Assembly: GCA_037951165.1 (NCBI GenBank)
Contig: JBBDHG010000051.1
Coordinates: 8,519,501-8,583,500, forward strand
Reading direction: 5' to 3'
DNA: 64,000 nt
Source of the DNA: Lophius americanus
Lineage: Eukaryota > Chordata > Actinopteri > Lophiiformes > Lophiidae
How positions within the stretch are numbered: the first letter of the stretch is position 1; every line of letters begins with the position of its first letter. A model generated the notes under the pieces. That model searched no databases and was not told the origin of the DNA. It saw only the letters and a list, made by a program, of their open reading frames with translations. Both the position numbers and the translations under genes were made by a program. This document shows positions 34,535 through 47,400 of this stretch, piece by piece.

Positions 34535-34925
34535 AAAACAGTGCTGCAAGGATCCTGATGAGAGTTCGTAAACACGAACACATCACCCCCGTTCTTCATT
34601 CCCTTCATTGGCTTCCTATCTCCACTAGGATTGATTATAAGATCTCTCTCCTCACTCACCAGTGCATCCATGGTAATGCACCCCCCTACCTAGAAGAACT
34701 ACTCACCCCACTGACCTCGACACGATCCCTCCGTTCTACCCACTCATACCGCCTCCTCCTTCCCCGGACTAAGCTCAGCACCATGGGTGGTCGGTCCTTC
34801 TGTTCTGCTGCCCCTCGTCGGTGGAATGCCCTCCCTGACCATCTGGGGGCTCCACAGACGACTGAGACATTTAAAAAAGGACTTAAAACTTTCCTTTTTA
34901 GCAGAACCTATAACTTTAATTAACA
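34535..34925 (+). mobile_element. LINE 3' end (CR1/L2/Rex-like), copy 2
   Basis: A continuous frame holds HITPVLHSLHWLPISTRIDY, then APPYLEELLTPLTSTRS, then FCSAAPRRWNALPDH and FKKGLKTFLF. This is the C-terminus of a LINE ORF2. It is the same family as 26,917-27,460 but in the opposite orientation. It keeps about 120 codons without a stop, so it is relatively young. Confidence 0.85.
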
Positions 34926-34929
34926 TTGT

Positions 34930-36000
34930 TGAAAATGTATTTTTTTTTATCTGTTTGATAACAGAGAAGTGTTTGAACAATTGTGTATTTGATACTGAGT
35001 ATGTTATTTTAAATCAAACTAATAAAGTAGGGTATTCAAAAAATGAAGGCACTTAATAATAGCATTGTTTGTCACTCATAAGAACATGCTATGTTAATCC
35101 TGACCAGAAAAGTCAGGATTCTTTCACAATAAGGGTCATGTGACCTCAAAACCAACAAGGTTAATTGTTGTTTATAAACAGCTTATTATTAATATTTCAA
35201 TGTTAAAATTGATTGACTGAAAGGGTCTATGTCAGCACACATAAAAATAATTTCAACCAGTGACATAATTTCAATGATGCATAATTATTTAAACTATTGA
35301 GGAGTAGCCTATGTTAAAGTGACATTATTTAGTGTATTTTGAAACAAATTACCTTGAACTTTATCATAACAAATATTTTAACTGATAACTGAGGATTTTT
35401 TTAAAACCTGAAAATAAAAATATAAATACTCAACCAAGTCTCTTCAGATTAAAGTAATAGAAAAGTGGGAAAAAGTACTAAAATGGTCAATTAGATCCTC
35501 ATCCTGAGAATTAAGTTCTGTGATTGGTCACTAGGGGGCGCTGTTTGTCCAAAGATCCCATGAGAGCGATCATCCAAAGTCTTCCTTTCAAACATCTTCA
35601 CTGAACTTTGGATTGTTGCTGAATTCCTCATGTTCATCTGAACTGTGCTCAGGGGGCGGAGTCTTCTTCTGCTCTCTGATTTCATAAAATCAGCAGACTA
35701 AGACGAAGGAGATGCCTCGGGCCTGATTGGTTATTCTTCCACACCTAATGTCTATCATTAACCCTCATGGAACCACAGACTCTGCAGACTGGTTTCGAAT
35801 CCATTCCAGCCTGACAAACTCTCCTCATGATTCATATAACAGGGTTAAAGGTCAACCAGCTGTTGGTTTTAGACAGGTGGAGCTGATGCCGTCTGGGCAG
35901 TGCTCATTAGGGGCATTAGGTGTAATCAGTTATGGTGACTCTTCCACAGTCAACACGTTTTTCAACTCGGATGGCGCCATGACCTTCCACCTCTGTCCAT
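34930..36000. other. Intergenic region between cox7a2 and the tandem array, no gene
   Basis: AT-rich sequence with no credible coding frame. The notable contents are the CTCF-like motif at 35,527-35,542 and a GC-box-like GGGGGCGGAGTC at about 35,651. Confidence 0.5.
35527..35542 (+). promoter_or_regulatory. CTCF-like motif
   Basis: GTCACTAGGGGGCGCTGT agrees with the vertebrate CTCF core CCACTAGGGGGCGC at all but the first base. It is about 1.2 kb after the cox7a2 poly(A) signal and 2 kb before the probable col12a1 promoter, a sensible place for an insulator between a housekeeping and a tissue-restricted gene. Occupancy is inferred only. Confidence 0.55.
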
Positions 36001-36009
36001 AGTGGCATG

Positions 36010-36640
36010 ACAGCAGTGTCGCTCACAGTCTCGTCGTATGTACCTTAGGCTTCGTGCCTGTACTTACTTGTGGGACGCATACGTAAAATGAAGTGTCACG
36101 TTGAACGTATACTTGTTTGTCGTACGTGTTTTGTAGTACATATATTTGTGTGTCGTAGGTGTCATGCGTATAGCTACATATCATACATGTCGTGTAATAT
36201 GTATTCTTCCGGGTCATGTATAGTTATGTGTAGTACGCATACTTTAGTGTATATAAACATACTTACCGTGCATTGCCGACATAGCGTAGCGTGTAGGTAC
36301 GATACAACATGTCATGTCGTACCTATAGTTACCTGTCATAATATATTGTACTAATACCTAAGTGTTTAACCCAGGGTAGACATACTCACCCATTGTACAT
36401 ATACTTAAAATGTCGTACGAGTTTTGTCATAGGAAAAGATGCGTCTTATGTGTTGTACGTATACTTACTTGTTAGTCTTACATATACTGAACTGTCTTAC
36501 GCATTCTTACGTGTTATGATGTATGCATACTTGCGTGTTGTGTCGTACCTATACGTTATGTTATGTTATGTTATGTTACGTATGTATACGTGTTATGTTA
36601 TATGTATACTTACTTTTCATACGTTTATACTTTTAGTTGG
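36010..36640. repeat. Decayed tandem array rich in CGTAC/ATACTTAC
   Basis: About 600 bp built from variants of TGTCGTACGTATACTTAC with a period near 25-30 bp, together with a short ATGTT run (TTATGTTATGTTATGTTACG, about 36,556). TACG, CGTA and GTAC words are greatly over-represented compared with the flanks. Non-coding; lies in the col12a1 upstream region. Confidence 0.7.
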
Positions 36641-37329
36641 TAGTTGTAGGAAACCAGAGTTCACATGACTCCCAGAGAGGACTTACAGGTGAACTGAAGA
36701 GGTTTAGATAAGATACAAAAGTAGAACTTTGTTCATTCCGAAGGATATCCCTACAGAATTCACAACTCTACAGTAAGAAAAAAATAAAGTAAATGAATAA
36801 AAGAAAAATACATTATAACCATATGTGGAAATGTAAAAATAAAGTGTATCAGAGGTAAATACCAACCAGTGCATTCAAATAACACGATGATGAAGTGGCG
36901 AGCTGAGGAGGTGGCGGTTGAACTAAGGAGGTGCAGGTGAACTGAGGAGGTGCAGGTTTCCGATTCATTGTTAGAATCTTGTATTTAGAAGTTCTGTCTC
37001 CCTCTTTCTGTGTTTGTATTTAGAATCATCTCCTCTCCAGTCATGCCGCCTTAATTTAACTGTTAATGTCCATCTAGTCTAGATTCTAGAGAAATAAAAC
37101 TCGTTTGCCTCTTCATTGATCCGCTTCCTTTAAACTGATAATATTATGACTTAAATTTAGGCATCGATTTTGTAAAGCCAGATGACCCGTTCAGTTTATT
37201 AAACACTGATTAAAAAAAAACGGTGATGAAGATTACATCTTACGTTCTACGGAATAACCCTTTAATGTTTCCTCTCATCATCGGAAGGGTCAGACTCCTC
37301 GTCGGGTGAAGAGGACTTTAACCGCGGCT

Positions 37330-37666
37330 GTACTTAACGGACCTACGTCATATTTTTTCCGTTGAGTGACGTAATGATGAGGGTCTCCGACCCTCCGCCG
37401 GTCCCGCTGCCCTAATACCGTTCCCCCTCCCCCCCCACCACCGGCTGAGATGCACAGAAGCATCAGCGCAAAGGAATGTGGAGAACTATGTAAAAGTTTC
37501 CGAGTGTGTGTGTGTGTCGTAAGAGCTCGCGCGGGGCCGTCGGTTTTGGGATCAGCCCCCCCGTTAAGTAGCGGACCGAGAGGAGAGACTTTCCACTTGA
37601 AGAGAAGCTTGCGACGCGTCTGGAACAGAGAGCTGCGACTTCGACTAGTACCAACTCCCTCCTCAG
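37330..37666 (+). promoter_or_regulatory. col12a1: Probable col12a1 promoter and non-coding first exon
   Basis: A GC-rich, CpG-containing island in AT-rich surroundings, with a CRE-like TGACGTAA at 37,367-37,374 and a C-rich tract at about 37,420-37,440. The exon would end ACTCCCTCCTCAG before GTCAGA at 37,667. It is paired with a strong acceptor at 38,384 (long CT tract then GCAG), just upstream of the initiator ATG. The exact start site cannot be read from the sequence. Confidence 0.5.
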
Positions 37667-37969
37667 GTCAGAACTGAAACTTTACCTCATCATCTAGGTC
37701 CAGTTGCAGCCCAGGTCCAGGTGATTTGGGCTCCTGATTATTCCAGTTTATGGAGACTTTTGGAAAAAAATGATGTTTGGCTCCGTGTGCGTAATTACGC
37801 ACGGAGCCTGTTTCTATTGCTGGACTGGTCCTTCTGGACTCACAGGCTCTATTTGACCGAACCTTTAGCTCAGATTTAGGATGTAATTTAAGATAATTCA
37901 ACACAGAGAGAAGAAAGTTAGGTTTAATTTATCCTGATTTGTTTCTTCAGATTATTATACATTAACCCG

Positions 37970-38096
37970 CTACTCACACAGACAGACACAGACAGACAGA
38001 CACTCATGCACCCACACACACACACACACCACGGACACACACTGACGCAGTCACACGCACGCGCGGACACACACAGTCAGAAATACATACACACAC
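37970..38096. repeat. (CA)n-rich simple repeat
   Basis: Interrupted CACA/GACA microsatellite containing CACACACACACACACC, in the presumed 5' UTR intron of col12a1. A CT-rich tract (about 38,200-38,380) follows and merges into the acceptor at 38,384. Confidence 0.8.
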
Positions 38097-38420
38097 GCTT
38101 ACTTTATCATGTTTGTCTCTTTAGTAAATTGTAAACCCAAATAGAATACACGTTAGATATTTGCTACTTAAAACTGAATGATTTGGAGACAATAGAGCTC
38201 CTCCTGCTGCTCACCTCCTCCACCACGTCTTCGTTCCTCTCCCCAACTCCATCTTTCCACTTACACCTCTTCCCCACCCACTCTTCTGCTCCTCCTTCAC
38301 CCTCTCCTCCATCTCCTCTCCTCCTCACCAACTTCCTCTCGACCTTCACCTCCTTCTCTCTTCCTCCTCCATCTCCGATTGCAGCTTAATTCATGCGTTG
38401 CTGAGCCCGAGGAGATAACG

Positions 38421-41400
38421 ATGAAGATCAGACTTTCCGTTGCGTTGGTGCTCCTGCTGCTACTCTCCTCCTCTCAGGCCCAGAATCAAGGTAAGGCTGA
38501 ACCTTGTCCACCTTCTCTCACCTCCTCTCCTCTCAGCTTCTCTTCATCTTCCTCCTCTGCCTACCGTGTAGCAGCACAGTGAAATAAAGCCTCACAAATA
38601 AAAAATCTTGGTCTGATTTGTTTGACCCGGGTAATCGTTCCTCTGTCGGTTCTGTTCTGATTGTTGATGTTTATTTTCCTTCAGGAAAGATTCCTCAGTG
38701 ATCTCAGCAGCTCCTCCTCCGACTATCCAGTCTGGGGTCAGAGTAGTGACGCAGCTGAAAAGGCGCTTTAAAATACAAGAATATTGTTAGAAGACATTTT
38801 ACTGTGGGGTCCAGCAGCCTGGAGCTTCTGGTTTGGATCTGTTAGAGTGAACAGAATTACTTCTCTCCTTTGAGGCTGACACTAATGTCCATGAAGGTTC
38901 TTAGGGACCCATGTAGTTTGGTGATTCCTCCAGCAGGAGGCGTCAATGCCCTTCTCTGACTCTAACCTACATTCTGAGGGATCTGGGCCAACTTTCCTCC
39001 CTCGTCCTCTCACCTAATGGAACGGAAAGACAAAATATGACTCTGACATTATTTTCCAGAGAGGAGGACGTCTGGATTCTCTCACAGTCCAGAAACAGAA
39101 GAGCCTTCTGGAGTATCCTCCTTAATTCCGCTTCCAGGAGTCTCTGACCTTGTGTGAGTCCCCAAGAATGTCCCAGCAGGGGTCTCCTGGTCTTCAGAAT
39201 TCACATACAGACCTGTGAAAAATGATCAGAGCCTTCTGGGTTTTTTCTGAACTCAGCCGGATCTTTAAACTAATTTTCAACAACAAAGAACATCAGAAAA
39301 ACACAAAATACTATTTTTAGATCTAAATCAGCGGCTTGAAAAAGTCTCTTGAATTTAACATGTAGATGTTCCAGCTTTAGCAGCAACAACTACAACCAAA
39401 CCACCTGACACCTGGAAATCAGTCTCTGATGTCACTGTAGTGGAGTTTTGTCCCACTTTCCTTTGCAGACCTGCTTTGGTGCAGCCACATTGGAAGATTT
39501 GTGGGCATGAAGTGATCTTCTAAGGTCCCACCACAGCATCTCAATGGGGTTCAGGTCCAGGCATTGACTAGGTGCCATTCAGAAGTGGACTCCCAGGCTG
39601 ATATTTTGACTTTATCCTTTTGTATAATTCATGTTTCCCTCAATGATGCCAGGTCGTCCTGGTCCTGAACCAGCAAAGCATCTCCATAACATTCCACTTT
39701 CACCTCCACGTTTGACCATAGGTCTTATTTCTTCTAGTGGAATGCCGTGTTTTTCAAAGGATGGTACGGAACCCCTGTCTTCAACAGTTTAGCTTTCCAC
39801 TTTCCCCCCTCAGATTCCCCCGGAAGCTCTGAGGGGCATTAAGGTGTGTTGTGGGTATATCCAGACCAGCCTTGATGTTCTTCTGGGTCAGCAGTGGCTT
39901 TCTCCTCACCACTCTCCCATGATGACATTTTTCCTCGTTGGAGTAGTGGAGCCATGACCTGTGACCTTTATTGAGAGAGAGGCCTGTAGTTCCCCGGATG
40001 TTCTCTTTTGATCTGCTGTGACTTCCAGAAGTGGTCTTGGAGGAATTTTAGAAGGTGGTGCACTTCTGTGAGGGGTCAATATTTTTCTTCTCTTCTTCTT
40101 CTCTTCTTGTGTAAATAATGTGTTTCACTGAACAGTGGAGTCCCAGAACCTTAGAAACAGATTTGGAAGCCTTCCCAGACTGATGGATTTCAATCACCTT
40201 CTTGAATTGGGCAACTTGCCAACTTCCTGCTTCTGAAGATGGTCTACTGTAGTGATGATAGGGCTGGTAGTTATCCGGTCTGGATGGGTCTAGTCCAGCT
40301 GGAACCAGTTCTCAATGCAGTTAGCATTTAGCTAACTGTAGCTTTCAGGAGTTAGTCTCTCAGAGAGGATCCTCTTTCACACAGACCCAGCTGGTGAGAA
40401 CCTTTTGGGTTAAATAAATTAAAGAAAAACTATTTTGTGTTACTCAGGTTGTTTTATGTAAAATATAGTTTTCTAGAGACAGAAGAGACCATGAGGGGCG
40501 GGGCCAGACTGTCATACTGTGAGTAGAAAGGTTAACGCCTACTTCAGACAAGAAGCTCTCTGCTGTGATGTCAAAATCCAGAATTCTTCTGTTATCATGT
40601 CACAAACTGGAAGTCCAATGACAGTATACCTTTTTGTAAAAAGAATATTGTGTACCTTTGTTGGGTGACTTTGAAAAGTTAAATTAAGATTTATTTGACA
40701 AAACAAAAACAAAAAATAATCAGGAAGTCCTTTTTCTGAGATGTCACGTTTGCGACGGAACATTCAAAATCGGTTCGGATCACATGCTGGATGGAGACCG
40801 AAGAGTCTCCGGTTGAAGACCTGGAGGTTTTAAGTGTTTTTGGCTGTTTGGAAACAGAAGCAGAAGCTCTCCACTGGCGGCCATGTTGACCCACCAGGTT
40901 GGTGCTTCCTCCATTTTTGACGACCTTTCACCCTCCTGGTAAAGCTGCGACCAGGTCGAACCTGAGTCTCGGCTTCACGACAATATTTTACTGTGATATT
41001 CTTCACACTGAAACCAAAGCTGGTTGGAGGTCTAGAAACAGACATTGATCACAACCTTTAACTTTAGCAAGGAGATTATACTGTAGATTATATTGAATGT
41101 TTATATTGATGAGATTACTGTAAATTATGTCGTTCAGATTCGATCAGATCCTTGTAGGTTTTTGTAAACAGTTTCCTATAGATTATATCAATCCAATTAC
41201 TGTATATTATATCAATCAGATTACTATAGAATACGTGGGTCAAATTACTGTAGATCATAGCGATCATACTACAGTAGAATGTTAGCTTACATTAGCTAGC
41301 TTTAGCCTGGAGCTGACAGCATGATGCTAATGAGTTGTTTATAGTTGTTCGATCTGTTAGTTAGTTAAACATCTTTAAAACCAACAGGCGTGGCGACCTC

Positions 41401-44400
41401 TGACGCCATAGTGAGCTAGTGACATCATAGTAAGCCGTGACATCATAGCAAGCTATTTTTGATTCGACCCCAACTTGAAGAATATCATGCTAAAATATTT
41501 ACCTTTGACCCCTGGTGTACATGGAGACTTCCTGTTGTCCTAAGTTGTTTTTGTAAACAACTTTTCATGTACACGTGCATGATCCTGTGTCACGTGTTGG
41601 CCCAGCAGTTAAGAAGCTGAACCTGATCCGATCCTGAATGCGGGTCTGGACCAGAAAAGACGCAAACATGTCCTCACGGACGGCGTGCGTCTTTTATGAG
41701 GTTTGCAATGGAAACAAGAACCAACTAATCAGATCCATTGTATAATCAATAGAGTCTGGTAATGTCATCCGTGTGTGGAGTGAGGTCAAAGACTGTCTGA
41801 TGATGTCATCTGTTGTATGTTGTGGGGTCACAGACTGTCTGATGATGTCATCTGTTGTGTGATTTGAGGTCTGATGATGAAACCGCAACAATTTGTTGCT
41901 GTTTTTTTCCCCTGTGACACGTACAGAAGCACAGAAAGAACAACAAACGGCCTAACATCTATCCCCAACTAAACATTAACTTTTAAAAAATTTTGTGTAA
42001 CGTTTTAACAACAAATATGGCGGTGGTAAGGTAGGATTGTCACACTGCAGTGATCTGTGAGGTCCTTAAATACGCAGAGCGGAAACATCGTCTTTGTCCT
42101 GTACGTAGTTTTTTCTCGTCTTCTTTGAATTATGGCAGCTCCGCCTCTAATTGTTTCCTGCGCTGTTTTAGTCAATAACTATTAAATAAAGGCCGACTAA
42201 AGACAGAAAGCACCTCCCTCATCTGCCATAAAGGCCATCACCAACGAGCATTTAGTCCTGCTGGTAACACAGAAATCGCCGTTGTGATGTCATGGTTTTG
42301 CCCATGTGATACGGTTGATTTTGCTGGTAGACAAATTAAGAGAAGACACACCCACCTGAGAATAGTTTGCTGCCATGGACATTAAGGTTAACGTGAATGT
42401 TTTGCGAGAAAATGATCACCGTCTTTGATACTACCTTTCCTCATGAAACATTCTGAATGTTCAGATCTGTAAATTCCTCTCTGGACCTTTAGGGCTCGAT
42501 AATTTATGTTGGTTCCACCGTAAAATCTTGCTCCGTCCAAAATTCAGACGCTTTAAAATTTTATTCTTTTGATTCTCTGCTTCCGTAGGCGGTCACAGAT
42601 AAACCGTCCACTGGGTGTACCAGTCTGACGGTCCCCGGTGGGCTCACCGTGTTTATTGTCTGTTTGAGTTCTTCTCTCTTGCCACTAGAGCTCAAATGGA
42701 TGCCGATTCTCCAAGATGGTGTCCCACCAATATGTGGTGTGCATGGCTTGTGTTGTGTGTTGTGTGTTGTGTGTGGCTTGTGTTGTGTGTTGTGTATGGC
42801 TTGTGTTGTGTGTTGTGTGTTGTGTGTTTTGTATGGCTTGTGTTGTGTGTTGTGTGTTGTGTATGGCTTGTGTTGTGTGTTGTGTGTTGTGTATGGCTTG
42901 TATTGTGTGGTGGGTGGTGTTTGGTTTGTGTGGCGTCTGCTCCAACAGTGACCTCATGAACTTCTCCTGAAGTGATGACTGTTGGGAATTCTTTTCTTGC
43001 TGTCATGGCCATATGGCGCTGTGCTGACTCTAAAGAACTAACTATGTTTACATCTCTCCGACAGTGGCACCGCCGTCGGACCTCAGGTTTAAGATCCTGA
43101 ACCAGAACATGGTCCAGGTGACTTGGGTCCGACCGCAGTCCAGCATCGAGGGCTACAGGATCCAAGTAACCTCAGACACAGGTGGGTTGTTAAAGCAGCG
43201 AGTTCCAGCCCGTCCTGTTGACAGTGTCATAAACTCTAAGCTATTAATCACCTGGCAAGACCCGACATGACCCGTAATTATAGGAGGAACCTGTAGACGC
43301 TGCCTGCAGCTGCAGGGAGAGCCAGAACATCACAGTTTCACAGCTACTCTACGCTGTCTGACTCCAACTCTACTTGCATCCTCACCGATCCACCTGCCTC
43401 CCTTCCATTCACACATGTATCCTGTTTTGCTGCGACTGACCTTCATTTCTCTTCTCTCCAGCGCATACCATCACCTCTCTATGTTTTCTTGCACCTGCCC
43501 CATGCTCTCACTACAGATCACAATGTCATCCACATATATCATAGTCCACAGAGACTCCTGCCTAACCTCATCTGTCAGCCTGTCCATCCGTATAGCAAAC
43601 AAGAAGGAGCAGATCCTTGGTGCAGTCCCACCTCCACTTTGAAACCATCCTTCACTCCTACCGCATACCTCACCGCTGATATACAACCCCCAGCATCCTC
43701 TACCTGTCTAACATACTTCTCTGTCACTCCAGACTTTCTCATGCAATCCTACAATTCCTCTATTAGCGTTCTTTCATATTGTTTCTTTACATTCGTAAAG
43801 ACACACTTAAACTTTTTTGACTTTCTCTGTTCTCCTCCATCTGCACTCTCAAAGTGAAGATTTAATTTGGAGTACTCTTTCTCGGCATGAAATCGCACCG
43901 CTGCTCACAAATCGTCCCTTTTTTTCCTAACGTAGCTTCCAAGAATCTTTCTAAGATCTTCATTGCGTTGATCATCAGCTTTGTACCTCTGTATCTGCTC
44001 TGGAACATCACCCTTGTTTTTAAGAATCACCACCAGTACATGTTTCCCACATTCCTCAGGCATCCTCTAACTCTTTAAGATAGCATTGAAAAATCTGATT
44101 AAAAACTCCACTAATTAAGTCGACCACACGACCTAATTAGTGGTCAACTAATTAAGTCGACCACTTAATTAGTCGACCACTAATTAAGTGGTAGTAGTCC
44201 TAGTAGTTCATGTAGTCGAACTACATGAACTACTAGGGTCATGTAGTTCAGAATGATGACCCTTCATTCTGAACTACATGACCCTTTGTATGCTATGTGT
44301 GACTATTAAAAGCTGTTAGCTAACTTAACTTGCAAATTGACTGCGCTGACTTTAGCTTCAGCATTTACATGCTGTTTAAACTACCTTATTGATAGCAATA

Positions 44401-47400
44401 GCATTAAGTTCCCTTTGCTACATCTGACTTTTACATGCTGTTAGCTAAACTAGCTAACTGATTCCGCCAACATTAGCGTCCCTTTGCTATGTCTATTACA
44501 TGCAGTTTGCTAACTAAACTAACTAACTGTGAACCTGACACATCGCTGACCAGGAGGATCTGATATTGATTATATCATCAAGTGTGACATTCAGTAATTC
44601 AACATTATCTTCTCTGACTATTACATCCTATTAGCTAACTAAACTGGCTAACTGATAGCACTAACATAAGCTTTTGTACGCTATGTCTGACTGACATGCT
44701 GTTAACTTTTTTAAGCCGTTAACATGCTGTTTTGGAGCTGTGATTACAGACGTTGGGTCCCCTCTGATATTCCTGCAGGAGAACCTACCAGAGAACTAAC
44801 TCTGCCGATGTCTGCCAACAAGACCGCCATCTCGGACCTGACACCAAATGTGGATTATGTGGTGACGGTATTGGCGTTCATCGGGTCAGAGGAGAGTAGT
44901 CCTGTCTCAGGCAAGATCACAAGTGAGTGAAAAGCCCACCCACCACACGCTATTTAAGTTAGTCTGCAGTTGAAACTAGAACGTGTTTGTAAAACAACAG
45001 GAACACCGGTGCCTTGTGGAGGAGGAGCTCTGCCTCTGATTTATTCAGTCATGCCATCCAGAACACGAGAGTTCCGGAGATCATTACCGTTTCACTACCA
45101 CTTATTTTCAGATGTTTATTCTAGCAAACAGACCCAAAATCTGATCCAATTCTTCGGCACGCGAAACCGATCAGGTCCAGCTGGGATGTATTTCCTGTCT
45201 GCAGAGCGCAGATCTCCTCAGGAAGTGGATTTTTTAGACCTTTACTTTTTCCGCCAAAGGGGGAGTTTAAGAACGTCCTTAACAGGGAACAGTTCACCCC
45301 ACCTCCTGAAAAACTTCTGGACAGGATCCAAAACCGAGCGGAGGGTCTCCTGAGTCCGTCTGGTTTCTTAAACCAAAATCCAGAAGCGTCCTTCGTGACA
45401 TCATTGTCTTACGTGTGGATGATGTAATAAGTGAGAACTACAGAGCACTCAGGCAGCGCAAACCTCCACAAAGCCACAATAGGACGGCAGGTGGAAAATA
45501 TTATGATCACAATCAGTCAGATGACTTTATTCAGGATAGTGGCTAATTATGGAACTGATCCAAGACATACAATTCTCTTTGGATTTAAACTGATATCTTA
45601 ATGTACCACATTTTCTGTGTTTTAAAGATGTACTTTATGATTTTTTTGATATATGGGATGTGGCTTGTGGCCATTTTACCGAAGGGCTCACTATTTCCAG
45701 TTTAGTTTTTCCGTGGGCCCCACACCGGATACAACCAGAGCAATGGCCACTTTTTGCTGCCCTTAATATGTGGTTATCCATATGTTACATCCCAGTGGTA
45801 TTTAGGGCGTGGGCAGTAACAACTATTTTGTTGTCAGGATTTATAAAAAGGGAAACAGTTAACCAACAAAACAACTCAATTGTATATTCAAAATAAGAAC
45901 CAAATGTATCTATGAACTCAATAGTTACATATTAACAGTTTTCATAAGGAAGACACATCAATAAATTAAAAGCATAAGGTGAAACTCAAAATGCTCAACC
46001 AGAACTGAAATAATCACCCTTTCCACAATTAAAGTATTTTTCCGCTAAAACAGGTCTCACGACACTACATAGGCTCAACCTACAGCAACGCTATCCCCTG
46101 ACCTTCTGGTCCTCCACACCAGTGTCATTTAGAGCTTTGAAGGCCATACCCAATCACTGATTAGCCTCAGCCACTCTCTGCCCCAGGTGAGGAGGAGAGG
46201 AGGCCTTACCTGCCAGGGCAGGGATAACATGCAAAATATACAACAACGGTAACTAGGGCCTAATCACCCCCTTTCATATGAACAAACATCTAGTTTCTTA
46301 TAAATATACTACGCACACGAAATAGAAATTTTAACCTACACACTATCTTACACAAGCCAGTGAAAAGAGTTGTCAGGGGAAGTCATTCCTGGAGCCCGTC
46401 CCCAGCAATGTAATTTCCCGCGATTAGATCAACACCATCAAGAGGACAACTGTAACTGACAGCTACTGGGAAATAAACAGTTTCCAAGCTCGAGTCCACA
46501 TGAACACGGTGTGAACTTGCTCTTTTCCTCAATGGCAGGACACTAGAGAGGATGAAGGATCGAGAACAGACCGTTTCCCCTTACACTGTAGCCCTTTGCT
46601 GGTCATCAATTCCTGTTAGGGAGGCAAAACCATCAAAGATGAACAGTTTAATAATAATAATAATAATAATACATTTAATTTATAATGCACTTTACATTTG
46701 GATCAAATCTCAAAGCAGTTGGACTTTCCCACAGGCCGTAATGGCACTGCCGCCTTGTGCTTCAATGAAAGTCAGCGACCAAATGGCCAGGCCTATGACA
46801 GAAAAAACACAGTTTGTTCAGCTTGTGACGAAGAAAAATCTTGTCATCTGATCATTTGAGGAAAAGGAATTATTTCAGGGAGCCCAAGTTATCTTATGAA
46901 AATATATGGGTTTATAACAGACAGATCTGTTATAACAGAGAAGATCCTGGCCCACTCAGGTGTGAGTCTCATCCCAGAATCTTGGAATCTAACAATCAAA
47001 CTTTATCTAAATAGCACATTTCGAAACGAATAAGATGTTATTCAATGTTCTTTACAGCTGAGTGAGTGTAGAAATGAAAAGAAGTTGCATTTGGAGGCCA
47101 ATGCAAAGCAAAGCAAAGTTTGTGGAGTTAAGACAATATAATGTGAATTTAAGATAATAACAATAAGAATAATGCTAATAGTAATGATAAAATAATATTA
47201 AAATTGAAGTATAAACTAAACCTTAAACCTTAAACTAAACAAAACAAAGTGCTTATAAATAGATGGTCAAATTTGATACAGTCAAAAGATGAAAAATTAA
47301 GAAAATATAGAGAGAAAAGAAATAAATAAGGAAATGTAATAAAAGAAAGCAACAAAAAAACCCCCAATAACACCAGGATCAAAATAACATAATATAGCTT

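Noticed and set aside
36010..36640. CRISPR-like repeat array
   Set aside because: Vertebrate nuclear DNA, units vary continuously and there are no unique spacers; it is a minisatellite.
42615..43165. Long overlapping open frames on both strands (VVCCVWLVLC and HNTQHTTQ repeats)
   Set aside because: Low-complexity translation of the GT minisatellite next to col12a1 FN3-1; not protein-like.
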